A DNA stretch of 30,158 nt from contig DDWS01000053.1 of assembly GCA_002347685.1 (NCBI GenBank), forward strand, positions 1 to 30,158, written 5' to 3'. The stretch's first letter is position 1. Each line of letters starts with the position of its first letter. The stretch comes from Syntrophaceae bacterium UBA2280. Its GTDB lineage: Bacteria; Desulfobacterota; Syntrophia; Syntrophales; Smithellaceae. This document shows, one piece after another, positions 8,101 through 15,982 of this stretch. The notes beneath the pieces are model-generated. The model saw only the letters and a list, made by a program, of their open reading frames with translations. It was not told the DNA's origin and ran no database searches. Both the position numbers and the translations under genes were made by a program.

Positions 8101-8962
8101 CTGTGTAGCCCGCCCTGGAGGCGCCGTCGTTGTTCACCGCGGAGCCGCGGATCACCGCCAGAATGTTGTCGCCGTCGGCTACGGCGTCTTCCAGGCGCCG
8201 CAGGACAACCAGGCCGCAGCCTTCACCCAGCACCGTGCCGTTGGCCGCCTTGTCAAAGGCGCGGCAAAATCCGTCCTGCGAGAAAATATCGCCGTCATGA
8301 TACAGATAGCCGCGCGCACGCGGTGTCTGCAAAAAGGCGGCGCCGGCCAGGGCCATGTCGCACTGGTACGTCAGCAGGGACAGGCAGGCCATGTTGACTG
8401 CCACAAGTGAGGTGGAGCAGGCCGTCTGTACGACCACTGCCGGTCCGCGCAGGTTGAGCTTATACGCGATGCGAGATGCGAGGTAATCCTTGTCATTGCT
8501 GATGATGGTCTGGGAATCGACGACTTCCTCAAATGCGCCCTGCCTGACGATATTCTTCAGGAAGTAGTTGTTCAATCCGCTGCCGGCCCAGATGCCGATC
8601 AATCCGGGGAAGCGATAGGGATCATAGCCGGCATGCTCGAGCGCCTCCCAGGCGCATTCCAGCAAAATGCGCTGCTGGGGATCGATGAGCTCGGCTTCTT
8701 TGGCGCTGTATCTAAAAAGGCGGGCGTCAAAACCGGCGGAGTTCTCGATGACCGGCATGCGTTTGATGTAGTCTGATCGTTGGGCAACTTCACGGGGAAC
8801 GCCTTCACCGACCACCTGCTCAACGGTGAACTCCGTGAAACAATCCCTGCCGGCGGTCAGATTTGCCCAGAACTGTTCGATGTTCGCGGCCCGGGGGAAA
8901 CGGCCGGCGAATCCGACGACCGCCACACCTTCTTGGGGATTATGTTCGGACACGTTTTCCAT
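5120..8962 (-). CDS. Type I polyketide synthase module, KS-AT-ACP-TE
   Basis: This 1280-residue synthase has a ketosynthase at about 12-437 (TACSTSL with Cys182, EAHGTG His318, NNIGH His358). The acyltransferase spans about 535-840: GHSIGE gives Ser630, and HAFH at 726-729 is the usual mark of malonyl-CoA choice. The carrier protein (about 925-995) has GGHSL with Ser957 for phosphopantetheine. A C-terminal alpha/beta-hydrolase thioesterase-like domain covers 1010-1280. There are no ketoreductase, dehydratase or enoylreductase domains, so it should leave a beta-keto group. In the TE the expected Ser, Asp and His are replaced by Cys1087 (GYCFGG), Asn1114 and Arg1259. The gene overlaps the C-FkbH-PCP gene by one base (TAATG), so the two are probably coupled. 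Product unknown. Confidence 0.95.
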   Translation of the reverse strand: MENVSEHNPQEGVAVVGFAGRFPRAANIEQFWANLTAGRDCFTEFTVEQVVGEGVPREVAQRSDYIKRMPVIENSAGFDARLFRYSAKEAELIDPQQRILLECAWEALEHAGYDPYRFPGLIGIWAGSGLNNYFLKNIVRQGAFEEVVDSQTIISNDKDYLASRIAYKLNLRGPAVVVQTACSTSLVAVNMACLSLLTYQCDMALAGAAFLQTPRARGYLYHDGDIFSQDGFCRAFDKAANGTVLGEGCGLVVLRRLEDAVADGDNILAVIRGSAVNNDGASRAGYTAPGVQGQMELVTMAQTIAGVSADEISYIEAHGTGTQLGDPIEVAALTQAFRRTTAERGFCGIGSVKNNIGHLDVAAGIAGLIKTICALQHRQLPPTIHFADPNPELRLAESPFYVVDKLTDWWQPRHSRRIAGVSSFGLGGTNAHAIIEEYVHQPESSPSSRHWHLFPISAATPTALASAGENLAAYFKKHSDINIADAAWTLANGRIPLRYRQCVVADCAENAAIRLTEQNTLYRTEGEANRGSRPLIFLFSGQGTQYRKMGIELYQAEEVFRESMKQCSGLLGPLNGDATLIDILYGDDAETGEMVNQTAISQVALFSFEYAMTRLLESHGIKPSALVGHSIGEYAAACEAGIFSLKDALNLVRKRGRIMQSMAPGTMIALPLPESEVRQILPESLDLAVVNAPRISVVSGPSQEIESFEKQLEERGIMFRRLQTSHAFHSRTMEPAARAFMEIVRRTPGKPPQLPMVSNLTGGWMTVEQAGDPKSWADHLRNTVRFGDNLIAAAQRFESPVLLEVGPGNTLCSIARQHADAVSQLPSVASARHPHQRVPDQAFFTRALGVLWCHGVVMDHGARFAGEKRARVPLPAYPFERQHYWIGPDTHQKDKREKSKPRPWRDAISLRSLNIFSGRKSVRQQVTGEALKDIWCRALGASHIGLNDNFFELGGHSLLAVSIITDLEKSFGIRLPLATLIEAPTISEFLKLIEKWKSGTASSYLVPLSTGGSKPPFFLLHSHGGNILEYQPLANLIKNDRPVYAIQCRGLDGTPVEERDVEDMARDYLQEIRSVQPKGPYYLGGYCFGGYLSLEIAHLLRAEKEEVKLLVLINSATHLFNTYLPGITLFSKAWYGLKDRAALEWAELAGQPFRNKFQRIMMRAGRMRDLTQNKIENLMDRLPDGWPLRVRKHSLVYHLEQIADANDRAWLRYRPMPYNGKVVFLRARRQPWGLIPDPMLGWTDLLAGELHVHEVPGFRQNMLDEPNVHEVADIILRHLP

Positions 8963-11900
8963 TATCTGCGGGTTTCTTTCAATCGTTTAAAGGCGTCCGG
9001 CAAACGACGTGCGCTTAGCGCTTCCCTCTGGCGGGAGGCGGCCTGCGCGGCCGCGGCCTGGTTCGACGTTTCGCCGGGGGCGTCATTTCCATCCACATGC
9101 CTCGCCAGATCGGCAATGGTCGGGTACTTGAACATGTCGATGATGGAGACGTCCAAACCGTGGCTCCGCTTCAGTTCTATCGCGATGCGCACCATCAGAA
9201 GCGATGTTCCGCCGACTTCGAAGAACCTGGCCTGCGTGTTTACCCGGGCCAGGCCTAAAATCCGTTTCCAGACATCCGCGATCAGCCGCTCTGTTTCCGT
9301 TTCCGGGGCTGAGTCGCCGACCGCGGCTTGAACCAAAGAACGTTTCTGCCGCGCTTCTTGTGTTTTTTTCTCGACGGTGCCCAGAATGGCGTCAGGAAGA
9401 TACAGTTCCCCGGCGATGCGCAGGAAGATTGCCCGTTCCTCCAAAGAAGCGCCGCCTGATGTTTCGGCTGCTTCCTGTGGCGCAGATGCGTCGTCGGTTT
9501 CTTCCGGTGACGGCAGAATTTCGTACCGGAATCCGGCAAGTTGGCAGGCGCTGAGATGGAGCCCGTTGTCGCTGTCGCGGGTTCCTGTGCAAAGTTCTTC
9601 TAGTTTTGTCAGGAAGGTGCGGGCCGGTTCGTTGCGGTCGGTGGTCCGCACGGGGAAGAAGATTTCAGAAAGACCCGCGCGTCTGGCATGCTCAGCCAGG
9701 TAAGATGCCATACGGTATTCAACGCTGCGGCCGAGCGCGCGGCAGCTCAAGAACATACCATCCACCCGGTAGGACCCTTCAACCTCGCGCGCCAGCATGG
9801 CGCCCACCAGCCCGTAATCGCCGAACCGGTCGCGGACGCGCGCGATGTGCGCCGACATTCCCCGTGTCGTCGCGTATTCCACGACCTCCTGTGTGGTCAG
9901 ACGCAGCGTTGTGGTGTTGAATTGATTCGTGCGCATGCTGAGCTGGGCAAGACGCTCGTAATCGGCAGGCTCGGCCGGATTGAGGTCGATGATCAACTCG
10001 AGTTTTTCCAGAAATTCGGCAAGCGAGCCCGCGCTTTGCTTGAGACTGTCACGGATCTGCTCGGAACGGTAATGTTCCTGTCTTTTTTTGTCTTCCGCCG
10101 TGGCCCTGGGATGATCCAGCAGCCAGAGATGTTCCAGCCATTTTGTGCGCTCTTCCCAGGCGTCGGGAAACTCCACGGCGAATACGGAAGGGCAGCGCAT
10201 GCCGACTTCGGCACGCTCCAGCGGATTGTCGTCCAAAAACGCAACCGTGTCCATGCCGATGTTCATTTCCTTGACGAGGGCGCGCAAATTGGCGGATTTC
10301 ACTTCCCAGTTGATTTTCCAAAACGAGATGTGTTCGCGTTTTAACAGCATGCCGGGATTCCGGTCGAAGACCGACCAGACATCGTTTTCCTGGTTTTTGC
10401 TGCAAAGGCAAAGGATTACGCCCGCCTGGTACTGGTCGAGCAGGAATTGCTGGAAGGCACGCTGCCACGGTCCGATGATGACGCCTGTCGGCCCGTCTTC
10501 CCCCACGACGCCCTGCCACAGGGTGCCGTCGCAATCCACCACCAGGGCCTTGACCGGTTTGAGGGATAACGTGTGCATGGACCGCACGACGGCGGTGGCC
10601 AGCGCGGCCAGATATTGACGTGTGTAAGGAATGGCGCCGAGCGCTTCGCCGAGGGGCTCGTAGTAGTCAGCCACCGGGTAGCGCTGCCCGATCTCCTCGT
10701 GGGTCAGCACGGTGATGCCGGGAATGGCCCTGAGCGCGTCTGTGAATGTTTCGACGGCGTCGCCGGCCAGGCATTGAATCTCCCGGCCTGCCGGGGAAGG
10801 GGGACACAGGACAATGCAAAGGGGAACAGGCATGCCCTGTGCGGCCGTTGCCACCGCCTGTTTGAGCTCATCGAGGACTCGCGACAGTTTGACGCCGGCT
10901 TCTTTTGCCTTCCATCCGGACGCTTCCTCTTTGTCGATCAGGTCTTCGATCCGCGCCATCACGACGTTGTGACCCCTGCGGTTTGACCTAAGCAGGCTCG
11001 ACGGGTTCAACAGCTCCTGAAACACCTGGTTGAACGGCGCGAAGCTGACGGTCGTTTGCCAGCCGAGTTCGCAAAACCAGAATTCCATGAATTCCTGCAA
11101 AAACTCGGCGGTAAACGACGCGGCCACGGCGACAACCGGCGCGGTCGTCTCTGCGGGAGCGGTCGCCGCAACGGTTTGGCCGGCGCGGGTGTCCTGGTTA
11201 TCGTCCGTGATGCCTGTGACGCTGTCGGTCTTGCTTTGCGCCTGATCGCAGACGGCATGAGCGGTTTCCTGAAACGCGTCGCCGATGTGTTGTACGGCAG
11301 GGGCGTCAAAGCGGCCAGTGTCATACTTGATCACGCCTGTGATGGCGTCGGCTTCCTGCCAGAAAGTGGCAAACAGATCAAGCTGAGCGCCGCCCGGGTG
11401 AACATATTCCGGTTCAACGCGCAGCCCTTCCAGGTTGAGGCGCATGGGGTGTTCAAAGGTGAAACCGGCCTGATACAGGGCATTGCCGCCGATCACGCCC
11501 TCGTGGCGCATCAGCTGGACAAGGTGGTAGTAGGGCATTTCCTGCATACGGTGAAGCTGCAGCATGCCCATGCGGACCCTGCGCAGGGCCTCCAGGATTG
11601 TCGGATGGTCGGATATGTCAAAGGTCAGAGGAAGGCTGTTCACAAAACACCCCATGGTGTTTTTGAATTCTTCCTTGCGCCGGTTGGTCAGCGGGACCCC
11701 GACGCAGAGTTTTGCCTGACCGCTGAAACGCGCGAGTGTCAGCGCCCAGGCAGTGAGCAGTACGAGGAATGGCGTTGTCTTTTCCCTGCGGCAAAACGCG
11801 TGCATCTTTTCGAGCAGATCATGGGGCAGCTGTATCGGCACAGGCAAAATAGCGCCCGGGGGTGTTGATCCCGTTTCGGAAGGCGGATCGGTCAGCCAGT

Positions 11901-12561
11901 TCAGCCGTGGTTCGGCCCCGTCCAGATAGCGCCGCCAGGACGCCTCCATTTTTTCACAATCCCCGCTTTGCATCCAGTCTTTTTGCCAGGCGCAAAAAAC
12001 GGCATAATCGGCTGTTTCATCCGTTTCCGGAGCCGCTAGTCCCAGTAGAGCCGCTTGATATTCTTTTTCAAGCGCCGCCGCGAACAGGTCTTTGGTGACC
12101 AGATCAAAAACGATGTGATGCGCGGTCATGACCAGCCGGTATGAACTCTTTGCGCTGCGGAACAGTTTAAAGCGCAGCGGCGGCCCGGCGGCCAGATCAA
12201 AAGGCCCGCGTATTTCTTCAAGGACGGCCCGGTGAATGGTGTTTTCATCAGCCGCGGCGTCCGGCGACGGCCGCAGATCGATCAGGGCAAGGGGGGTACT
12301 TCGCCACGGCGCCACCCGCTGAACAACCTCTGCGGAATCGTCCATATCGAAGGTCGTCCGAAAAACGGGATGACGGCGTGTGACTGCGTTGATGGCGGTA
12401 TCGAGCGCGTGTATGTCGATATCTCCCTCAATCGCGCTGACGGATGGTAAATGATAGGCAGGTGAGTTCGGGTCGAATTCATGAATGACCCAGAATTGAA
12501 GCTGTATAAGCGACGCCGGACAGACACCTTTGTTTTTAAAAGAAGAATCGTTTGTGTTCAT
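8962..12561 (-). CDS. Condensation-FkbH-carrier hybrid synthetase
   Basis: This 1199-residue protein starts with an NRPS condensation domain (about 12-445) whose active-site motif is HHIVFD (148-153); the usual following Gly is Leu. Next comes an FkbH-like HAD-IIIC domain (about 475-1015) with VVDCDGTLWQGVVGEDG at 674-690 and NQFNTTTLRLT at 879-889. A carrier domain with GGTSLL (Ser1120) lies near 1088-1158. FkbH enzymes dephosphorylate 1,3-bisphosphoglycerate and load glyceryl onto a carrier. There is no adenylation domain, so the carrier is probably loaded with glycerate rather than an amino acid. The condensation domain could acylate its hydroxyl. The free ACP gene lies 95 bases upstream and the PKS overlaps downstream. 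Ala/Thr/Glu-rich linkers separate the domains. Confidence 0.93.
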   Translation of the reverse strand: MNTNDSSFKNKGVCPASLIQLQFWVIHEFDPNSPAYHLPSVSAIEGDIDIHALDTAINAVTRRHPVFRTTFDMDDSAEVVQRVAPWRSTPLALIDLRPSPDAAADENTIHRAVLEEIRGPFDLAAGPPLRFKLFRSAKSSYRLVMTAHHIVFDLVTKDLFAAALEKEYQAALLGLAAPETDETADYAVFCAWQKDWMQSGDCEKMEASWRRYLDGAEPRLNWLTDPPSETGSTPPGAILPVPIQLPHDLLEKMHAFCRREKTTPFLVLLTAWALTLARFSGQAKLCVGVPLTNRRKEEFKNTMGCFVNSLPLTFDISDHPTILEALRRVRMGMLQLHRMQEMPYYHLVQLMRHEGVIGGNALYQAGFTFEHPMRLNLEGLRVEPEYVHPGGAQLDLFATFWQEADAITGVIKYDTGRFDAPAVQHIGDAFQETAHAVCDQAQSKTDSVTGITDDNQDTRAGQTVAATAPAETTAPVVAVAASFTAEFLQEFMEFWFCELGWQTTVSFAPFNQVFQELLNPSSLLRSNRRGHNVVMARIEDLIDKEEASGWKAKEAGVKLSRVLDELKQAVATAAQGMPVPLCIVLCPPSPAGREIQCLAGDAVETFTDALRAIPGITVLTHEEIGQRYPVADYYEPLGEALGAIPYTRQYLAALATAVVRSMHTLSLKPVKALVVDCDGTLWQGVVGEDGPTGVIIGPWQRAFQQFLLDQYQAGVILCLCSKNQENDVWSVFDRNPGMLLKREHISFWKINWEVKSANLRALVKEMNIGMDTVAFLDDNPLERAEVGMRCPSVFAVEFPDAWEERTKWLEHLWLLDHPRATAEDKKRQEHYRSEQIRDSLKQSAGSLAEFLEKLELIIDLNPAEPADYERLAQLSMRTNQFNTTTLRLTTQEVVEYATTRGMSAHIARVRDRFGDYGLVGAMLAREVEGSYRVDGMFLSCRALGRSVEYRMASYLAEHARRAGLSEIFFPVRTTDRNEPARTFLTKLEELCTGTRDSDNGLHLSACQLAGFRYEILPSPEETDDASAPQEAAETSGGASLEERAIFLRIAGELYLPDAILGTVEKKTQEARQKRSLVQAAVGDSAPETETERLIADVWKRILGLARVNTQARFFEVGGTSLLMVRIAIELKRSHGLDVSIIDMFKYPTIADLARHVDGNDAPGETSNQAAAAQAASRQREALSARRLPDAFKRLKETRR

Positions 12562-12656
12562 AAGTTCTTCTTGTCCTGTTCACGGTTCAATGGCATCGTG
12601 CCTGATTGCCGCAGCCGGCGGATTCGAAACACAGATCCGTGACGCACCTTGTTGTA

Positions 12657-12908
12657 TTATGCTCCCTTGAAAACAAGAAATGCCACCATTTTTTTTACAG
12701 ATCCGAAATTTTTCCGGTCCATGTCGGCCTCGGATACGGTGATTCCGAATTCCTTCTCCATAAACGCGGAAATTTCCACAAGACCGATCGAATCGATTAC
12801 GCCCTGGTCCACCAGAGACTCTTCCAGATTAAACTCGTCGGGTTCCACCAGGAAATTATGGCAGATAAATTTGATCAGCTTGTTTTCAATGTCTTTGTCT
12901 GTGAGCAT
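12657..12908 (-). CDS. Free-standing acyl carrier protein
   Basis: This 83-residue protein starts MLTDKDIENKLIKF and has the carrier motif QGVIDSIGLVEI; the Ser of DSIG takes the 4'-phosphopantetheine arm. A longer frame to 12965 exists but only re-reads the 3' end of the AsnB gene. The ATG at 12908 has AGGGG about eight bases upstream and overlaps AsnB by 23 bases, implying coupling. Such carriers accompany acyl-activating and amidotransferase genes in exosortase-type EPS loci. Here it could supply the acyl donor for the condensation domain or carry the AsnB substrate. The phosphopantetheinyl transferase needed to activate it is encoded two genes upstream. Confidence 0.9.
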   Translation of the reverse strand: MLTDKDIENKLIKFICHNFLVEPDEFNLEESLVDQGVIDSIGLVEISAFMEKEFGITVSEADMDRKNFGSVKKMVAFLVFKGA

Positions 12909-14901
12909 CTCCGTGGTCCCCTTCTGTGTCCTGTTGTGTAATGTCGACGGTACGCAGCCGCTCATCCAGGGATGTCTGCAGCGGGTTTTTCGCCCAGTAC
13001 CGGGCGATCTGCGCCGACAGCATGAATACCAGTGTCATATTGTCCCGGTATCCCACCTTGTCGGGCGGCCGTTCCGAAAACCTCCTCAAAAAGCGCGCGA
13101 CATATCGTTCATCAAATATCCCGTATTCCCTGATTCTTTCCGGGGAGAGGTGCTGCCGGACCAGCGGCACCGGCTCTCCATTGCGGATAAACGCCCTCAG
13201 ATCCGGCGCCTGGTAGGGGAGCTTGGCGCGGTCGGTGATGGAGTCCGGTATCCGTCCGCGAAAAGCGCTGCGGAGAATGTGTTTTTGAGAAAAGCCATTG
13301 AGCTTGTAGGCATCGGGCCAGGAAAAGGTTCGCTCCACAAGCCGGTGATCCAGATACGGGAAGCGGCCTTCAATGCCATGCCCCAGCGACATGCGATCGC
13401 CCTGAGACGACAGCAGGTACCCGTCGAGCAGGGTTGCCATTTCGAGATGCTGGTTTTGCTGCAAAAGCGTCCAGTCGCCAAAACCGGCAGGGTAGGTCGC
13501 AGTCATTTTGCCGATTAAATCATCCTGGCTGTACTTCACGGCATGCTCTTTGTTGAAAGCCGAGGCCAGAGCTGTGTTGTTTCGTATTCTGATGTTGAGT
13601 CCGACCAGGGCATTGGCGTGTGAGTCGAGAAAATCCTCATAATAGAGTTTCATCAGACCATACGCCTTTGCGTCGGCATAGTGACGCAGGTGCGGATACA
13701 GGCGTTTGATCAGGAGAGGACGAATGGCTGACCGGGGCGAACGCGCCCAGAACTGAAGCATTTTGAGCTCTTTGTATGAATCATATCCGAAGAGGATTTC
13801 GTCGGACGCTTCACCGGTGATGACCACTTTGATGTTGTTTTCCCGCACCAGTTCGGACAGCAAAAACAACGGCACCGGGGCGGTCCGGAAAAGCGGTCTT
13901 TCAGTGTGGCGAATGGTTTCGAGAAAATTGTCGCTGATTGAATCGTAATCAATCCGGGTGGCATGGTGTTCGGATTTGATGAAAGCGACCATCTCGTTTT
14001 GATACGCGCTTTCATCGAAATCGGAATCGCCGAATGTTACGGAAAAGGATTTGAACCGCTCTTTCATCACCTGCGAGGTTAAAAGCGCAAGCACGGATGA
14101 ATCAATGCCGCCGCTGAGATACATGCCGACGGGAACATCGCTGCGCAGTCTCAGCCGCACCGCGTCGCGAAGCATGTCACGCAATTCTTCCTGCGCTTCG
14201 GCAAACGAAACCGGCGGATCCTGCGGCATGCATCCCAGGCTGTAATACCGGTGAACAGAGGGTTGCGCCTCGTTGACATAGATTTCAACCGTGCCGGGTT
14301 CCACCGTGCGGATTCCTTTGTAAACGGTGTCTGATCCGATGGTGTTCCACAGCAGGCCGTGCTCGAACAAATGCTGGATATCGTAGTCGCGACTGAACCC
14401 GGGCAGTGAATCGAACGCTTTCATTTCCGACGCGAAATACCACGCGCCCTGCCAGCGGGTGACAAACAAGGGCCGAACGCCGTAGCGGTCGCGGGCGGCG
14501 ATCAGCCGCCGGTTTTTTTTATCCCAAAGCAGGAGAGCGAATTGACCGTTGAATTTCGGGAAGGCGTTTTCCCCCCAGGCCTGGTAAGCCTTTATGACAA
14601 CTTCCGTGTCGCTACGTGTCGTGAAGACCATGCCTTCTTTTTCCAGCTCCTCACGAAGCTCGATATAATTATAAACCTCTCCGTTGTAGGAAATCACAAA
14701 TTCCGAAGTGTCCATCGGCTGATGCCCGGCGGCAATATCCACGATGGACAGGCGGGCATGACCCAGGGCAATGTCCCGACCGGTATAGATTCCCCAGGCG
14801 TCGGGGCCCCGGTGCGCAAGGCTTGCCGTCATCTTTGTAATGCGTGTGCGAAAATCCCCCACGTCGCCGTTGAAACGCAAGATGCCACTGATTCCGCACA
14901 T
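12886..14901 (-). CDS. Glutamine-dependent asparagine synthase-type amidotransferase
   Basis: This 671-residue enzyme has an N-terminal class II glutaminase domain with catalytic Cys2 (MCGISG), HRGPD at 30-34 and YNGEVYNY at 72-79. The synthetase domain has the ATP pyrophosphatase loop SGGIDSS at 263-269. It adenylates a carboxylate and transfers ammonia from glutamine. Paralogues of this kind recur in exosortase/PEP-CTERM EPS clusters and in peptide and polyketide pathways, where the acceptor is often not aspartate. Being coupled to a carrier protein gene by a 23-base overlap argues for a specialised acceptor here. A GGGAG site lies nine bases before the ATG. The true substrate is unknown. 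Confidence 0.93.
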   Translation of the reverse strand: MCGISGILRFNGDVGDFRTRITKMTASLAHRGPDAWGIYTGRDIALGHARLSIVDIAAGHQPMDTSEFVISYNGEVYNYIELREELEKEGMVFTTRSDTEVVIKAYQAWGENAFPKFNGQFALLLWDKKNRRLIAARDRYGVRPLFVTRWQGAWYFASEMKAFDSLPGFSRDYDIQHLFEHGLLWNTIGSDTVYKGIRTVEPGTVEIYVNEAQPSVHRYYSLGCMPQDPPVSFAEAQEELRDMLRDAVRLRLRSDVPVGMYLSGGIDSSVLALLTSQVMKERFKSFSVTFGDSDFDESAYQNEMVAFIKSEHHATRIDYDSISDNFLETIRHTERPLFRTAPVPLFLLSELVRENNIKVVITGEASDEILFGYDSYKELKMLQFWARSPRSAIRPLLIKRLYPHLRHYADAKAYGLMKLYYEDFLDSHANALVGLNIRIRNNTALASAFNKEHAVKYSQDDLIGKMTATYPAGFGDWTLLQQNQHLEMATLLDGYLLSSQGDRMSLGHGIEGRFPYLDHRLVERTFSWPDAYKLNGFSQKHILRSAFRGRIPDSITDRAKLPYQAPDLRAFIRNGEPVPLVRQHLSPERIREYGIFDERYVARFLRRFSERPPDKVGYRDNMTLVFMLSAQIARYWAKNPLQTSLDERLRTVDITQQDTEGDHGDAHRQRH

Positions 14902-14986
14902 CAGCTTTTGCTCCCGGGCCGGCCGGAAACGGGCCGATGAATAAAGGGTTGTTTGCGATTTTCCATGATCATTGATTCGGGTTTCA

Positions 14987-15757
14987 TCATTTCAATTGAA
15001 AATAACGGAGCCGCGCACCGCAGTCGGCGTGGTGTCCATCGATGGCGACAGCGGATACGAATCCGTCAAAGAGGCTGATGTCCCGGAGTGTCCATTCGGA
15101 TTTTGTGTCCGGTTTTGCTGTTCTGACAAAAATTTCCGCGGTTTCTTCCTGAGAGGATATCACCTGAGCCTTGTTGAGAGGAAAAGCCAACCCCCTGCCC
15201 ATGGCTTTCAGCAGGGCTTCCTTTCTTGCCCAGTATTGAAAAAAAGATTTTTTTCTGGCGCTTTCAGTGAGGGCAAGGAGTTTTTCTTTTTCCAAAGGCG
15301 AAAAGAAACGCTCCACAATGCCGTCCATGTCAGGCAGGTCTTTAATTTTCTCCACATCCACGCCGATATCGCCATGCTGTCTGAAAACGCAAACGCAGGC
15401 GTTGTCGGAATGGGACAGATTGAATTGAATCGCTTCTTGGTCCGGCGTGTTCTTCAGCGACGGTTTTCCATACGTGTTGATATGAAATTCCCGATGATAA
15501 AAACCCGTGCCAAGATACATGCCCAAAAGAAGTCTCAGCGCATAGCGGCCCTTGATGTAGCGGGTTTTGAGCAGGTCATGACGAAAACGCTCAGACTTCA
15601 TTTTTTCATATTCAGGAAGCATTTGCAGGGCTTCGCCTTGCGGCACGTTCCACAAGTCAAGATCTACGGCCCATATGTGGACTTGATTGTGCAGGTTTCT
15701 GCATTCTAAACGGGGATCATTCACGGGCGGGGGGATATCGTTGAATGAAGCATTCAT
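14987..15757 (-). CDS. 4'-phosphopantetheinyl transferase, Sfp type
   Basis: This 256-residue enzyme would transfer phosphopantetheine from CoA to the Ser of the three carrier domains in this locus. Family motifs are NLSHS (about 113-117), the metal-binding GVDVEKIK (132-139) and WARKEALLKAMG (176-187), all intact. The frame stays open to a TTG at 15886, but the ATG at 15757 gives the normal Sfp length and N-terminus, so I use it. The start is not certain because its ribosome-binding site is weak. It precedes the AsnB gene by 85 bases. Having its own Sfp-type enzyme supports an active assembly line rather than a chance PKS remnant. Confidence 0.92.
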   Translation of the reverse strand: MNASFNDIPPPVNDPRLECRNLHNQVHIWAVDLDLWNVPQGEALQMLPEYEKMKSERFRHDLLKTRYIKGRYALRLLLGMYLGTGFYHREFHINTYGKPSLKNTPDQEAIQFNLSHSDNACVCVFRQHGDIGVDVEKIKDLPDMDGIVERFFSPLEKEKLLALTESARKKSFFQYWARKEALLKAMGRGLAFPLNKAQVISSQEETAEIFVRTAKPDTKSEWTLRDISLFDGFVSAVAIDGHHADCGARLRYFQLK

Positions 15758-15982
15758 CAGTTCAGAGCCTTGACTTGCCGAAACGAATAAACTGGAGTTG
15801 TGGGAAACCCGGTTTTGCCGGTTTTCTCCTGTCAGAGGGTTCTCTTTATACAGCTCCGCCCCCTCGGTTACATGGGACGTTTCCAAGGAGGAAAATGTGC
15901 TGCCGGAATTGTGTTATTTATGCAAAACTAAACATAAATAAATAAAACATTGTTCAATAATTTGCAAGGTTTAATCAAGCAA

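Noticed and set aside
7721..8410. A 229-codon open frame on the plus strand opposite the PKS
   Set aside because: It lies antisense to the conserved ketosynthase domain, has no family signature or ribosome-binding site, and is what GC-rich codon bias produces on the opposite strand.
5120..12561. Methoxymalonyl-ACP pathway because of the FkbH domain
   Set aside because: The HAFH motif points to malonyl-CoA for the AT, and none of the FkbG/FkbI/FkbJ/FkbK-type partner genes is in the window.
12886..12965. ACP starting at 12965
   Set aside because: The extra 19 residues merely re-read the end of the AsnB gene; the ATG at 12908 gives a normal ACP length with a usable ribosome-binding site.
15884..15945. 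Plus-strand AAGGAGG followed by a 16-codon Cys-containing frame (MCCRNCVIYAKLNINK)
   Set aside because: The spacing from AGGAGG to ATG is only about three bases, it opposes the operon direction, and nothing downstream on that strand needs a leader peptide. Probably chance.
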